In this document: in pieces, positions 18,147 to 27,773 of the stretch
Layout of the letters: every line of letters begins with the position of its first letter
Numbering within the stretch: the stretch's first letter is position 1
Assembly: GCF_900111175.1 (NCBI RefSeq)
Contig: NZ_FOGI01000003.1
Coordinates: 67,177 to 131,176 of the forward strand
Length of the DNA stretch: 64,000 nucleotides
Direction of reading: 5' to 3'
Source: Actinokineospora terrae
GTDB taxonomy: Bacteria > Actinomycetota > Actinomycetes > Mycobacteriales > Pseudonocardiaceae
The notes under the pieces: model-generated
What the model saw: only the letters and a program-made list of their open reading frames with translations
The model's database searches: none
Told to the model about the DNA's origin: nothing
Translations under genes and position numbers: made by a program

Positions 18147-18554
18147 GTGGGCTTTCTCGGCAGGCTCCGTACGGCGTTCACCAAGGGGGAACGCCCCGGG
18201 CTGACCGCGGACGCGCCGGGTCTGGTGGTGGTCGCCGAGTGCTTCGACGACGCCGAGGCCGCGTCGACCGCTCTCACCCGGTCCGGTGACTTCCGCGCGC
18301 CCGATCCGGCGGTGCTGCGCCACCACCTGTCGCTGCCGGTCGCCCGGGTGGCCGAGGCGGCCGCTGTGGTGGGCCAAGACGGCTACACGCTGCGGGAACT
18401 CGGCGCGGGCGAGGCGGGGTTCGTGCTGGTCGTGGCCGCGCGCGGGCAGGTCGTGTCGGCGTTGGAGTGCTCGCGGGAGCGGTCCAGGATGGTCAGCCTG
18501 GCCAGTCGGCTCGGCGGGGACGCGCGCGGGTGGGACGTCTTGCAACCGGGCTGA
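18147..18554 (+). CDS. Hypothetical protein upstream of trpD
   Basis: 135 residues beginning [18 protein letters not shown], with a GTG start and a purine-rich upstream site. It looks like one alpha/beta domain ([36 protein letters not shown]) with no motif I can name. It is the first gene of a plus-strand run with the receiver-like protein and trpD, and is divergent from ctaE. Base composition and codon use match the neighbours. Confidence 0.7.
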   Translation: MGFLGRLRTAFTKGERPGLTADAPGLVVVAECFDDAEAASTALTRSGDFRAPDPAVLRHHLSLPVARVAEAAAVVGQDGYTLRELGAGEAGFVLVVAARGQVVSALECSRERSRMVSLASRLGGDARGWDVLQPG

Positions 18555-18611
18555 CGTGAGACCGATAACATCGTGGGTGTCCGCCCACCCGATCACGACA
18601 GGACGCCGCGC

Positions 18612-19022
18612 ATGAGCACAGCAGCACTGAAGGTCCTGGTCTTCAGCCACCGTCCCGAGGTGCGCGAGACGATCATCACAGCTGTCGGGCGCAGGCCTGC
18701 CGCGGACATCGGCCGGGTGGCCTACGTCGAGGTCGGCACCGTGTCCGAGGTGCTGATGGAGATGGACGCGGGCGGCATCGACCTGGCCATCCTCGACGGC
18801 GAGGCCCAGCCCACCGGTGGCATCGGCCTGTGCAGGCAGCTCAAGAACGAGATCACCGACTGCCCGCCGATCGTCATCGCGGTGCGGCGCAAGGACGACC
18901 GCTGGCTGGCGACCTGGTCGCAGGCCGACGCCGTCGTGGTGCACCCGCTCGACCCGCTGACCGCCGCCGAGACCGTCGCCGACGTGCTGCGGACCAAGCG
19001 GTTGCCGTTAGTGCGGGGCTGA
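18612..19022 (+). CDS. Stand-alone receiver-like (response regulator) protein
   Basis: 136 residues forming a single receiver-like domain ([19 protein letters not shown], then [14 protein letters not shown] with a candidate phospho-acceptor Asp, and [11 protein letters not shown] where receivers have the conserved Lys). There is no DNA-binding domain. The ATG at 18612 was chosen over an upstream TTG/GTG because it opens the domain directly. It ends 1 bp before trpD, so the two are probably translated from one message. The partner kinase, if any, is not in the window. Confidence 0.75.
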   Translation: MSTAALKVLVFSHRPEVRETIITAVGRRPAADIGRVAYVEVGTVSEVLMEMDAGGIDLAILDGEAQPTGGIGLCRQLKNEITDCPPIVIAVRRKDDRWLATWSQADAVVVHPLDPLTAAETVADVLRTKRLPLVRG

Positions 19023-19023
19023 G

Positions 19024-20067
19024 ATGGCGGAGCTGACCTGGAAGTCCCTGCTCAACCAGCTCCTCGACGACCAGGACCTCACCTCGGGCGACACGTCCTG
19101 GGCGATGAACGAGATCATGTCCGGTTCGGCCACCCCCGCGCAGATCGCGGCGTTCGCGGTGGCCCTGCGCGCCAAGGGCGAGACGGCGGCCGAGATCGGC
19201 GGTCTGGCCGACGGCATGATGGCCAATGCCCGCCTGGTCCACCTGGACATCGACGCGGTGGACGTGGTCGGCACCGGCGGCGACCAGGCGCACACGGTCA
19301 ACATCTCCACGATGACGTCCCTGGTGACGGCCGCCGCGGGCGCGCCCGTCGTCAAGCACGGCAACCGGGCCGCCTCCTCCAAGTGCGGAACCGCCGACGT
19401 CCTGGAAGAACTGGGCGTCGCGATCGAACTGTCGCCTTCGGCGGTCGCCACCTGCGTGCAGGAGGTCGGCATAGCCTTCTGCTTCGCGGCTGCCTTCCAC
19501 CCGGCGCTGCGGCACGCTGGTCCGGTCCGCAGCCAGATCGGGATTCCCACGGCGTTCAACGTGCTGGGCCCCCTGACCAACCCCGCCCAGCCGCGCGCCG
19601 GGCTGGTGGGCTGCGCGAACCTGCGGCTGGCGCCGGTGATGGCGGAGGTCTTCGCCTCTCGCGGGGCCTCTGTGCTGGTGGTGCGCGGTGACGACAATCT
19701 CGATGAGATCACCACGACAACCACCACCTCGGTGTGGGTGGTGTCGGGCGGGTCGGTCGAGCGGGTGGCGTTCGACCCGTCGCGGTTGGGTGTGGCCGCG
19801 TCGGTGCCCGCGGACCTGCGGGGCGGGGACGCGCCGTTCAACGCGCAGGTGGTGCGGGACCTGCTGGCGGGCAAGCGCGGTCCGGTGCGGGACGCGGTGG
19901 TGCTGAACGCGGCCGGGGCTATCGCGGCGTTCCGGGGGCTGACGGGGGATCTGTACGCGGACTTCGAGGCGGGGCTGGGACAGGCGGCCGAGGCGATCGA
20001 CAGCGGGGCGGCGGAGGCGCTGCTGGCGCGGTGGGTGACGCGCTCACAGGAGCTCGCCCGAGCCTGA
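19024..20067 (+). CDS. trpD: Anthranilate phosphoribosyltransferase
   Basis: 347 residues, the second step of tryptophan biosynthesis (anthranilate plus PRPP to phosphoribosyl-anthranilate). The PRPP loop is [14 protein letters not shown] and the following [18 protein letters not shown] is diagnostic. [20 protein letters not shown] is the second family signature. As in mycobacteria (Rv2192c), it stands alone near ctaE and not in a trp operon. Confidence 0.96.
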   Translation: MAELTWKSLLNQLLDDQDLTSGDTSWAMNEIMSGSATPAQIAAFAVALRAKGETAAEIGGLADGMMANARLVHLDIDAVDVVGTGGDQAHTVNISTMTSLVTAAAGAPVVKHGNRAASSKCGTADVLEELGVAIELSPSAVATCVQEVGIAFCFAAAFHPALRHAGPVRSQIGIPTAFNVLGPLTNPAQPRAGLVGCANLRLAPVMAEVFASRGASVLVVRGDDNLDEITTTTTTSVWVVSGGSVERVAFDPSRLGVAASVPADLRGGDAPFNAQVVRDLLAGKRGPVRDAVVLNAAGAIAAFRGLTGDLYADFEAGLGQAAEAIDSGAAEALLARWVTRSQELARA

Positions 20068-20115
20068 GCGGCGGCACCGGGGGCTGCCCAGCGCGGTTGG
20101 TGCATCCTCGGGGTC

Positions 20116-20712
20116 ATGATCGATGACTTCGCCAAGGAGTACCTGCACGGCGACCTACGGGAGTTCCGCGAGGTGCTGCTGCGCAAGCTCGACGGGCTGT
20201 CCGAGTACGACATCCGCCGTCCGCTGACCCCGACCGGGACCAACCTGCTCGGTCTGGTCAAGCACCTGTCGCTGTCGGAGGCCCGGTACTTCGGCGAGGT
20301 CTTCGACCGGCCGTTCCCCGAGCCCGTCCCGCGCTGGGACGACCTCGACCAGCGCGGCACCGACCTGTGGGCGACCGAGCACGAGACGCGCGAGGAGATC
20401 ACCGGCCGCTACCGCCGCGCCTGGGAGCACGCCGACACGACCATCGCCGCCCTGGCCATCGACGCGCCCGGCCATGTCCCCTGGTGGCCGCGGCCGGACG
20501 TGATGCTGTTCAACGTCCTGGTCCACATGCTCACGGAGACCAGCAGGCACGCCGGGCACGCCGACATCTTGCGCGAGCAGCTGGACGGGGGGGTCGAGAT
20601 GGACCCGGCGGCCATGGCTCAGCGAGGGCAGGACGCGGCCTTCTGGGCGGCGCGGCGGGCGGAGGTCGAGCGGGCGGCCAAGGCCGCCGGGGGCGCGGAA
20701 CCGGTGGCCTAG
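20116..20712 (+). CDS. DinB-family (DUF664) putative metal-dependent enzyme
   Basis: 198 residues forming the four-helix DinB fold. The three metal-binding histidines fit LVKHLSLSE and HMLTETSRHAGHAD. DinB-like proteins in actinomycetes include mycothiol-dependent transferases and isomerases, so a thiol-transfer role is possible but not shown here. It follows trpD with a 48-bp gap on the same strand and converges on ctaF. Confidence 0.85.
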   Translation: MIDDFAKEYLHGDLREFREVLLRKLDGLSEYDIRRPLTPTGTNLLGLVKHLSLSEARYFGEVFDRPFPEPVPRWDDLDQRGTDLWATEHETREEITGRYRRAWEHADTTIAALAIDAPGHVPWWPRPDVMLFNVLVHMLTETSRHAGHADILREQLDGGVEMDPAAMAQRGQDAAFWAARRAEVERAAKAAGGAEPVA

Positions 20713-20732
20713 GCGGGCTTGCGCGAGGCCAA

Positions 20733-20824
20733 CAAGATCAAACCGGTCTGAGCAGCCCCCGACATACAGCCTACCGAGGGGCACTGACGGAACGGGAGAA
20801 CTGGCGGGCCGCCCTGTGGATAAC
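20733..20824 (+). repeat. Dispersed extragenic repeat, copy A
   Basis: This 92-bp intergenic segment between the DinB gene and ctaF matches, in reverse orientation, the segment at 36250-36340. The first 46 positions agree at 40, and both copies end in CTGTGGA(T/C)AAC. The two are over 15 kb apart. It has no coding support. The nature of the element (small RNA, extragenic palindrome family or other) is unknown. Confidence 0.7.
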
Positions 20825-20872
20825 TCGGTCGCCGGGTGGGACGGGTATGGCGGGCGGAACAGGAACGGGAAA

Positions 20873-20899
20873 GGGCCCCGCACGGAGAGTGCGGGGCCC
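20873..20899 (-). terminator. Terminator downstream of ctaF
   Basis: An 11-bp perfect stem (gggccccgcac and gtgcggggccc) with a five-base loop lies just after the ctaF stop and may serve both converging genes. Confidence 0.8.
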
Positions 20900-20913
20900 C
20901 AACCAACTGGGCG

Positions 20914-21315
20914 TCAGTCCGTCGAGTTTGGACGGGTGTGGTACTCGAACACCAGCCCACCGACCGCGAGCAAGATCAGGACGATCGCGATGACCAGGAG
21001 CCAGATCTGCCAGAAGGCCATGGCGAAGGCGGCCAGCGCCGCCGAGGCGGCCAGGGCGACCGGCCAGTAGCTGCCCGGGCTGAAGAAGCCCAGTTCACCG
21101 GCGCCGTCGCTGACCTCGGCGTCCGGGTTGTCCTCCGGGCGCTGGTCGAGGCGGCGGGCGATGAAGTGGAAGTAGGTGCCCACGATCAGGGACAGGCCGC
21201 CGGTGAGGATGAGGCCGACCGTGCCGACCGGCTCCTTGGCCCAGACGCCGTAGACGATGGCGGATAGGAAGAAGAAGGCGGTGGTGATGTCGAACAGCCT
21301 GGCTTCGACCTTCAT
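20914..21315 (-). CDS. ctaF: Cytochrome c oxidase subunit IV (actinobacterial)
   Basis: 133 residues with four membrane helices in two pairs (LFDITTAFFFLSAIVYGVW and GLILTGGLSLIVGTYFHFI, then two C-terminal helices ending VGGLVFEYHTRP). It is the small actinobacteria-specific subunit of the aa3 oxidase. It follows ctaC on the same strand with a 50-bp gap, as in mycobacteria (Rv2199c-Rv2200c). Confidence 0.93.
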   Translation of the reverse strand: MKVEARLFDITTAFFFLSAIVYGVWAKEPVGTVGLILTGGLSLIVGTYFHFIARRLDQRPEDNPDAEVSDGAGELGFFSPGSYWPVALAASAALAAFAMAFWQIWLLVIAIVLILLAVGGLVFEYHTRPNSTD

Positions 21316-21365
21316 GGTGTCCTCACAATTTCACCTGTTCGAGCACGTGGTCCGCTGTGGACCGC

Positions 21366-22325
21366 TCATTTCGTCGCGGTGCGGGCGGTGCGGTCGGTGT
21401 TGAACGGCTTGGTGGTCACCGCGACCGGGGAGCACAGCTCGCCGCAGTTCATCTCGGTGAGCGCCTCGGCGGCGGTGTAGCCCTTGCCGGTCTTGGGGTT
21501 CACCTTGGTGCGCAGGGCCAGGTACTGGTCGAACTGCTCCGGGGTGATCGCGCGGACCTCGAAGTTCATCACCGCGTGGTAGGTGCCGCACAGCTCGGCG
21601 CACCGACCGACGAACGAGCCGGTCTTGTCGATGCGGTTCTGGAAGGTCGCGTCCTGGTTGTTCTTGTCCGGGTACGGGAACACGTCCCGCTTGAACAGGA
21701 ACTCGGGCACGAAGAAGGCGTGGATGACGTCCCGGGAGCGCAGGTTGTACTGGATCGTCCGGTTCGTCGGCAGCACCAGCAGCGGGATCTCGGCCGACGA
21801 CCCGATGGTGCGGACCGTGGTGTCGCCCGGGCTGGCCGGGACGTCGAGGGCGCCCTTGGTGTTGCGGTAGTTCTTGTAGTCGAACTCCCAGTTCCACTGG
21901 AACGCGAGCACGTCCACGGTGACGTCCGGCTTGTCGGTCTCGGCCTGGACGTAGTTCTGGGTGGTGGCGGTGAAGTAGAACAGCACGACCACGATCACCA
22001 CCGGGATGCCGGTGTAGATCCACTCCAGGAAGTGGTTGTACTGGAACTGCTTGGGCAGCGTCTCCCCGCGCTTGCGGTGGGCGACCACCGGCCACAGGAT
22101 GAGCGCCCAGGTGATCACGCCGATGACCAGCGCGGCGACCACGGACCAGGTCCAGAACTCGCGCATCCGCTCGGCCTGCGGGGTGACGCCCTCGGGCCAG
22201 CCGAACCGCAGCACCTCGTCGGTGGAGCAGCCGGAGGCGCCCAGGACGACGAGCGCGACAAGACCGGCGACCTTGGTCAGCCGGGCGACCGGCGAACGGT
22301 TGCCTGCGGCCTTGGGTGTGCCCAC
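21366..22325 (-). CDS. ctaC: Cytochrome c oxidase subunit II
   Basis: 319 residues. A lipoprotein signal ends in LGASGC, followed by two membrane helices and a periplasm-side cupredoxin domain. The CuA ligands are visible: the His in VIHAFFVPEF and the cluster CAELCGTYHAVM. It accepts electrons from QcrC. The GTG at 22325 has a near-perfect AGGAGGAG upstream, so the longer frame to 22577 is rejected. ctaC-ctaF form an operon. Confidence 0.95.
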   Translation of the reverse strand: MGTPKAAGNRSPVARLTKVAGLVALVVLGASGCSTDEVLRFGWPEGVTPQAERMREFWTWSVVAALVIGVITWALILWPVVAHRKRGETLPKQFQYNHFLEWIYTGIPVVIVVVLFYFTATTQNYVQAETDKPDVTVDVLAFQWNWEFDYKNYRNTKGALDVPASPGDTTVRTIGSSAEIPLLVLPTNRTIQYNLRSRDVIHAFFVPEFLFKRDVFPYPDKNNQDATFQNRIDKTGSFVGRCAELCGTYHAVMNFEVRAITPEQFDQYLALRTKVNPKTGKGYTAAEALTEMNCGELCSPVAVTTKPFNTDRTARTATK

Positions 22326-22621
22326 TGCGCGACTCCTCCTCGAGCGGTAACTCCACGCACTTGCGCTGCCCCCGCGCGGCCCCGGGCCCACCGCTGGGCA
22401 GCGGCGATCGGCGCTCGTGGGAGCAATGCGGAGCCTAGCCCAGCGACCCGGGCCACACCCCCCGAGGGGTGATCGGATGTCGGTCACACCCGGCGGCACA
22501 CCTGTGACCACGTCCCGGCGCAGGCAACCACGCCCGGCATACTGACGTCTTCCCCGCCGGACATCCACCTGGTTCACCCGGCTCGGCGCCGGAGCTCGAC
22601 ACGGAGAGGTGCGCGAGAAGC
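22326..22621. promoter_or_regulatory. Divergent ctaC/asnB intergenic region
   Basis: 296 bp between divergent genes must hold both promoters. A 7-bp inverted repeat (ggtcaca at 22482-22488 and tgtgacc at 22503-22509) lies nearer asnB. No convincing -10/-35 pair can be named. Confidence 0.45.
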
Positions 22622-24550
22622 GTGTGCGGTCTGCTTGGCCTGGTCTGCCCTTCTGAGATGGACGCCGCTGCGGCGCGGTCGGCGGTGGGCGCGGCGATGC
22701 GCTGCCAGCGCCACCGCGGCCCGGACGAGAGCGGCACGTGGACCGGCGGTGAGGTCGTCTTCGGCTTCAACCGGCTGTCCATGATCGACCTGGAGCACTC
22801 CCACCAGCCGCTGCCGTGGGGGCCGCCGGAGACGCCGCAGCGGTACACGCTGCTGTTCAACGGCGAGATCTACAACTACCTGGAGCTGCGCGCGGAGCTG
22901 ACCGAGCGGCACGGCGCCCGGTTCCTCACCGACGGCGACAGCGAGACGATCGTCGCGGCGTACCACTACTGGGGCGAGGCGGCGGTCACCCGGTTGCGCG
23001 GCATGTTCGCGTTCCTGATCTGGGACTCGCAGAAGCAGACCCTGTTCGGCGCGCGCGACCCGTTCGGCATCAAGCCGCTGTACTACGCCGCGGGCCCCGG
23101 TGGGGTGGCGTTCTCCAGCGAGAAGAAGTCGATCCTGGAGCTGGCGCCGCTGCTGGGCATCAAGCAGGAGCTGGACCGGCGGTCGCTGCAGCACTACCTG
23201 ACGCTGCAGTACGTGCCGGAGCCCGCGTCGCTGCACACCGCGGTTCACCGGATCGAGTCGGGCACCTGCTTCACGCTGGTGCCGGGCGAGGAGCCGGTCA
23301 CCAAGCGCTACTGGCAGCCGCGGTTCTCCCCCACCCCGGTGCGCGGCCCGGCCGACGCCGAGGCGCTCTACCAGCGGATCGCCGACGTCATGAGCGACTC
23401 GGTCCGGATGCACATGCGCGCCGACGTCACCGTGGGCTCGTTCCTCTCCGGCGGCATCGACTCGACCGCGATCGCCGCGCTGGCGCGCGAGCACAACCCG
23501 GACCTGGTGACCTTCACCACCGGCTTCGAGCGCCAGGGCTACTCCGAGGTCGACGTCGCCGCGGAGTCCGCGGCCGCGATCGGGGTCAAGCACGTGGTCC
23601 GCACGGTGTCGGCGCGCGAGATGATGGACGCGCTGCCGCTGATCGTCTGGTACCTCGACGACCCGGTGGCCGACCCGGCGCTGGTGCCGCTGTGGTTCAT
23701 CGCCCGCGAGGCCCGCAAGCACGTGAAGGTCGTGCTGTCCGGCGAGGGCGCCGACGAGCTGTTCGGCGGGTACACGATCTACCGGGAGCCGCTCTCGCTG
23801 GCGCCGTTCGAGCGAGTGCCGGGTTCCCTGCGCAAGTTCATGGGCCGCGTCTCGGCGAAGATCCCCGAGGGCACCCGCGGCAAGGACCTCCTGCGCCGCG
23901 GCTCGCTGTCGCTGGAGGAGCGCTACTACGGCAACGCCCGCATCTTCCGCGACGACCAGCTGCGCGGAGTGCTCCGGACCTTCGACCCCGGCGTAGGCCA
24001 CCGCGACGTCACCGCCCCGCACTACCGCGAATCGGTCTCGTGGGACCCGGTCACCCGCATGCAACACGTCGACCTGTTCACCTGGCTCCGCGGCGACATC
24101 CTCGTCAAGGCCGACAAGGTGACCATGGCGAACTCCCTGGAACTGCGGGTCCCGTTCCTGGACCCCGAGGTCTTCCGCGTGGCGGCGGAGGTGCCCCTCG
24201 AGGAGAAGATCACCAAGGAGACCACCAAGTTCGCCCTCCGCCAGGCGCTGCGCCGGATCGTGCCCGCGCACGTGCTGAACCGCCGCAAGCTGGGCTTCCC
24301 GGTCCCGATCCGGCTGTGGCTCAAGGACGAGATGTACGAGTGGGCCCGCGACATCGTGATGGCCTCGCAGACGGACGCGCTGATCGACAAGAACGCGGTC
24401 ATGCGGCTGCTGGAGGAGCACAAGGCGGGCACGCTGGACCACAGTCGGCGGATCTGGGCTCTGCTGGTGTTCATGCTGTGGCACGGCATCTTCATCGAGC
24501 GCCGCATCACGCCGGTGGTGCCTGAGCCGCACTACCCGGTGAAGCTCTGA
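22622..24550 (+). CDS. asnB: Asparagine synthase (glutamine-hydrolysing)
   Basis: 642 residues. The N-terminal glutaminase domain begins MCGLLGLVC, giving the Cys nucleophile after Met removal. The synthetase domain has the ATP-pyrophosphatase loop LSGGIDSTAIAAL and VVLSGEGADELFGGY. It makes asparagine, or amidates another carboxylate. In actinobacteria of this block the orthologue (Rv2201) lies beside ctaC. Amidation of diaminopimelate in peptidoglycan is a known role of some AsnB/LtsA proteins and would fit the envelope genes nearby, but that cannot be decided here. Confidence 0.94.
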   Translation: MCGLLGLVCPSEMDAAAARSAVGAAMRCQRHRGPDESGTWTGGEVVFGFNRLSMIDLEHSHQPLPWGPPETPQRYTLLFNGEIYNYLELRAELTERHGARFLTDGDSETIVAAYHYWGEAAVTRLRGMFAFLIWDSQKQTLFGARDPFGIKPLYYAAGPGGVAFSSEKKSILELAPLLGIKQELDRRSLQHYLTLQYVPEPASLHTAVHRIESGTCFTLVPGEEPVTKRYWQPRFSPTPVRGPADAEALYQRIADVMSDSVRMHMRADVTVGSFLSGGIDSTAIAALAREHNPDLVTFTTGFERQGYSEVDVAAESAAAIGVKHVVRTVSAREMMDALPLIVWYLDDPVADPALVPLWFIAREARKHVKVVLSGEGADELFGGYTIYREPLSLAPFERVPGSLRKFMGRVSAKIPEGTRGKDLLRRGSLSLEERYYGNARIFRDDQLRGVLRTFDPGVGHRDVTAPHYRESVSWDPVTRMQHVDLFTWLRGDILVKADKVTMANSLELRVPFLDPEVFRVAAEVPLEEKITKETTKFALRQALRRIVPAHVLNRRKLGFPVPIRLWLKDEMYEWARDIVMASQTDALIDKNAVMRLLEEHKAGTLDHSRRIWALLVFMLWHGIFIERRITPVVPEPHYPVKL

Positions 24551-24561
24551 GTAGTGCAGGG

Positions 24562-24592
24562 AAGGGCCGCCCGCCTTGAGCGGGCGGCCCTT
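24562..24592 (+). terminator. Terminator after asnB
   Basis: A 13-bp perfect stem (aagggccgcccgc and gcgggcggccctt) with loop cttga lies 11 bases after the asnB stop and before the converging NACHT gene. Confidence 0.85.
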
Positions 24593-24615
24593 GTCGCGGT
24601 ACGACCGGAGATCGG

Positions 24616-27579
24616 CTACGGGCCGGTTCTCGGATGGGTGATCTTCGACCAGTCGGCGACCAGGACGATCGTCTCGTCGGAGTCGGCGGTTCGATCGGTG
24701 CGCGACTCCAGCAGGGTGAACCCCGCGGCCACGTCGAGCAGCCGTAGGGCGAGGTCGTCGTTGTCGGATCGGGTGAGCGCCGAGAGCCCGAAGCAGACCA
24801 GCCGGGCCAGTCTGGCGTCGCCGGGGTCGATCACCGGGTTCTCCGCGTCCGCCAGGGGTAGCAGCGAGCCCAACAGGTCCATGGCGCGGTAGGGCCAGGC
24901 ATCAGGGCGCGTGAACAACTTGGCCAGTCGAGCGAGGACCGCCCGCAGCAGCGCGGGGAGCGCCTCCGGCGGGGCGTCCCACTCGTCCCAGGCGGACAGC
25001 TCGGACCTGTCCGCCAGCGCCTCGATGAACTTGCGGACCGGGGCGGACGTCGGCTCACCGCTGATCTTGAGAACCGCGGCGGCGAACGGCCTGCCGATGT
25101 GCGCCTCCGCCAAGGAGCTCGCCGAGAGCAGGGGATCGGCCTCCGGCACCTCGGCGAAGATCTCCTCGGTGATCTCGGCCAGGTCCTGGTACCACTGCGA
25201 CTGCCTGCGTTCTTCCGAGACCAGGGCGATGCGCTCCAACCGCCCGATCAGCGGAACCAGCACCTCGTCGTCCCCGGCGCTGCGCGCCATGCGCAGGGCG
25301 GCCCGGAGCGTCCCGCTCACCTCGGTCGGCGCGGCCCTGGGTGCCTTCTGGTCTTGCTCCGGGAAGTCGGACGGTGCGTGCGCCGTGCGGTACGCGTGCA
25401 GCACGAGGAGAAGGAACACCGTCGGCAGGTGCTGGAGGTCGTGGCGCAGGGCGTTGAACAGCGCGGCGCGGGTGACCAGGTGCGGCTTGCCGTGCCGGGC
25501 CCACACGCCGATCGCCTCGTCCTTGACCCACACGAGGCGGCTGTCGATGTCCGAGCCGGTGTGGTTGTCCAGTTCGGTTCGCCGCGGCAGTCGGTAGGCC
25601 TGGTCGCTGTCGAGCAGGTCGTTGAACCAGCGGCAGAACTGCTCGGCCCGCACCCCGGACATGCCGCCGCAGGCGCCGGTGGCCTCGCCCTCCCTGGCCC
25701 GGCCCTGTTCCAGCTCGAAGATGCGGTAGATATCGGCGGGGACGGGCCGCTCGGCGATCCGGACCCCGCGGCGGGGGTGCGCCCACGACATGGTGTACCG
25801 GTGCGCCAGGATCGTCGCGGTCGTGCGGCGCTGGTGGGCGGTCGCCTGGTCGAAGCGCTCGATCGTCAGCAGCGACGCCAACTCGTCGCGTACGTCGGGC
25901 TCCAACTCGAGCACGTCGCGCTGCTCCAGGCACTTCAACGCCAACGACAGCGCGTTGGCCGTACCGGAGGCCAGGCAGCCCCGGATGATGTCGTCGGCCG
26001 CGGCCATGGTGGTGTACAGGAGGATCGTCTCCTCCCAGTACGCGTCGTCGACCCGGTAGATGAGTTCGTCGCCCTTGGCGTTCTCGTTGATGTAGCGGGC
26101 GGCGAGGTACTCCTGGAACGTCTTGTGCGCGAAGGCGTACAAGCCTTCCTCGCGCTCGATCAGCAGGCCGTTTGACGACACGTCCGCGAGGATGTCCGCC
26201 GCGGTGAGCGGGGTGGACAGCTTGCGCAACGTGGGTGCGAACTCGTCGAGCACGTCAGCGCGCTTGAGTTCGCCGACCCCGGCCGTCATCATGCGGTACG
26301 CCAAGGCGCGCAGCATCTGCTCCTTCTTGTCCCCGCTCAACCCGATGGGCAGGTTCTTGGCTTCCTGCCTGCGCCACAACATGACCTGGCAGATCTCGCT
26401 GTAGAGGTTCGTGCGGCTGCCGGGCAACGCGCCGCGGTACTTGTGCACGTTGGCGATCATCGTGAGCAGCAGCGGGTTGGCGGTGAAGTCCGCGAGGCCC
26501 GGTGCGGAGTCGAGCCTGCCCAGCAGGTCGTTGGCGGCGGCCTTGGCGCGCTGCGGGACCTGGTCGTCGCCCGGTTTCGAGCTCATCCGCTCCATGGCGA
26601 GGTACCACCGGTTCACGAACCGCCGGACCTGCGCCTGGGTGAACCGCCGGGTCTGCAGCATCTGGGATCCGTGGATGGGCGCGTCCAGGATTCCCTCCCG
26701 CCGGGAGGTGATCACGAAGTCGTTGTCGGGGTACTGGCGCGCCTGACGTTCCACCCAGGCCGCTACCAGCCGCCGATTCCCCTGGCCCGCCACCTCGTCG
26801 AGCCCGTCGAGCAGTACCACGCAGCGTCCGTTGGCGAGCTGATCACCGAACCACCCGGTCGGCTCGCTCGCGGCCAGCCGCCCGATGGACTCGCGGACCA
26901 GCTCGGGTAACAGGATCGTCTTGTCCTCGGCGATCGCGTCGACGTGGTCGCGCAGGTACAGCAGGATCGGCACCGACCTTCGCCTGCCCTTCGGTTGCTG
27001 GCAGATGAACCGCGCCGTGTGCCGGAGCAGCGTTGTCTTGCCGCTGCCCGGAACCCCCACCACGGCGAGGACCGCAGGCATCTGCTCGTCCAGGAAGTGC
27101 GCCAAGTCGCGCCGCTCCATCGGATCCTTCAACCCGCCGGGCAGCATCCCCGCGTCCGCTTGGTGCGGCGCCATGGGAGCCATGCTGACGTCCACGTAGA
27201 CGTCGTCCAGGTCGGGGTTGGCCTCACCGATGGTGGCCAGCCCCTTCTGGTCGATGTACCGCAAGGTGCTCGCCACGTAGTCTCGGTACTTGCGCGGGAA
27301 CTGGCTCACCACCCGGTCCACCACCCGGTTGACGTTGTCCACCAACTGGGCCTTGCGCCGCTTCCACACCTCGACCAGGACTTGGGTCACCGCGGTCACC
27401 ACGGCCCCGGTGATCAACGCGACCACTGCCTGCCACTGCGCGATGAGGGTGGCCAACACCGCTGCCACCCCAACCGCCAGCGCGATCGGGACCCGCACCC
27501 TGACTCCGTTCACCGTACGGCCAGTGCGTGCCAACGTACCGGCCGCCCGTCCCGGGTGACAGGCGGCCAGTGGCGTCAC
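24616..27579 (-). CDS. Membrane-anchored NACHT (STAND-family) NTPase
   Basis: About 987 residues. N-terminal hydrophobic helices (residues ~31-70, IALAVGVAAVLATLIAQW and following) suggest membrane anchoring. The NACHT NTPase has Walker A GVPGSGKTT (175-183), Walker B VVLLDGLDE (254-262), and sensor VITSRRE (289-295). The winged-helix part of NACHT is marked by FAHKTFQEYLAA (483-494). The C-terminal ~450 residues are helical with no recognised WD40, TPR or LRR repeat; they are the candidate sensor. The GTG at 27579 overlaps the DUF397 stop (GTGA), so translation is coupled; GTGs at 27612 and 27513 are alternatives. Bacterial NACHT proteins include antiphage defence proteins, so immunity is the leading hypothesis, inferred only. 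Confidence 0.85.
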   Translation of the reverse strand: MTPLAACHPGRAAGTLARTGRTVNGVRVRVPIALAVGVAAVLATLIAQWQAVVALITGAVVTAVTQVLVEVWKRRKAQLVDNVNRVVDRVVSQFPRKYRDYVASTLRYIDQKGLATIGEANPDLDDVYVDVSMAPMAPHQADAGMLPGGLKDPMERRDLAHFLDEQMPAVLAVVGVPGSGKTTLLRHTARFICQQPKGRRRSVPILLYLRDHVDAIAEDKTILLPELVRESIGRLAASEPTGWFGDQLANGRCVVLLDGLDEVAGQGNRRLVAAWVERQARQYPDNDFVITSRREGILDAPIHGSQMLQTRRFTQAQVRRFVNRWYLAMERMSSKPGDDQVPQRAKAAANDLLGRLDSAPGLADFTANPLLLTMIANVHKYRGALPGSRTNLYSEICQVMLWRRQEAKNLPIGLSGDKKEQMLRALAYRMMTAGVGELKRADVLDEFAPTLRKLSTPLTAADILADVSSNGLLIEREEGLYAFAHKTFQEYLAARYINENAKGDELIYRVDDAYWEETILLYTTMAAADDIIRGCLASGTANALSLALKCLEQRDVLELEPDVRDELASLLTIERFDQATAHQRRTTATILAHRYTMSWAHPRRGVRIAERPVPADIYRIFELEQGRAREGEATGACGGMSGVRAEQFCRWFNDLLDSDQAYRLPRRTELDNHTGSDIDSRLVWVKDEAIGVWARHGKPHLVTRAALFNALRHDLQHLPTVFLLLVLHAYRTAHAPSDFPEQDQKAPRAAPTEVSGTLRAALRMARSAGDDEVLVPLIGRLERIALVSEERRQSQWYQDLAEITEEIFAEVPEADPLLSASSLAEAHIGRPFAAAVLKISGEPTSAPVRKFIEALADRSELSAWDEWDAPPEALPALLRAVLARLAKLFTRPDAWPYRAMDLLGSLLPLADAENPVIDPGDARLARLVCFGLSALTRSDNDDLALRLLDVAAGFTLLESRTDRTADSDETIVLVADWSKITHPRTGP

Positions 27580-27773
27580 GAGGCGCGGAACGACGCCATG
27601 GTCTTGGTCCACGTGGTGATGTGCAGTTCGATCAGGCCGCTAGCAGGAGACTTCGAGTCCCGGACGGCAACCAAGCCGGGACGGAAGCCCACCTCCACGC
27701 AGTTTCCGCCGTTGGTGCTGCTGCGGGTGGACTTGCGGAACGGGACCGTGGCCCAGTCGGACATAGCTGTCAT
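27576..27773 (-). CDS. DUF397 protein (Scr2/BldB-like)
   Basis: 65 residues matching the DUF397 pattern (WATVPFRKSTRS, NGGNCVEVGF, VAVRDSKSP). DUF397 proteins in actinomycetes are small partners of XRE/DUF5753 regulators; the Streptomyces Scr1/Scr2 pair was reported as toxin-antitoxin-like. The gene overlaps the XRE gene by ATGA and the NACHT gene by GTGA, so all three are coupled. The start may be the second Met three codons in (MSDWA), but the ATGA overlap favours 27773. Confidence 0.88.
   Translation of the reverse strand: MTAMSDWATVPFRKSTRSSTNGGNCVEVGFRPGLVAVRDSKSPASGLIELHITTWTKTMASFRAS

Noticed and set aside
22482..22509. CRP-type operator upstream of asnB
   Set aside because: The inverted repeat has TCACA before TGTGA, the reverse of the CRP half-site order, with a 14-base spacer.
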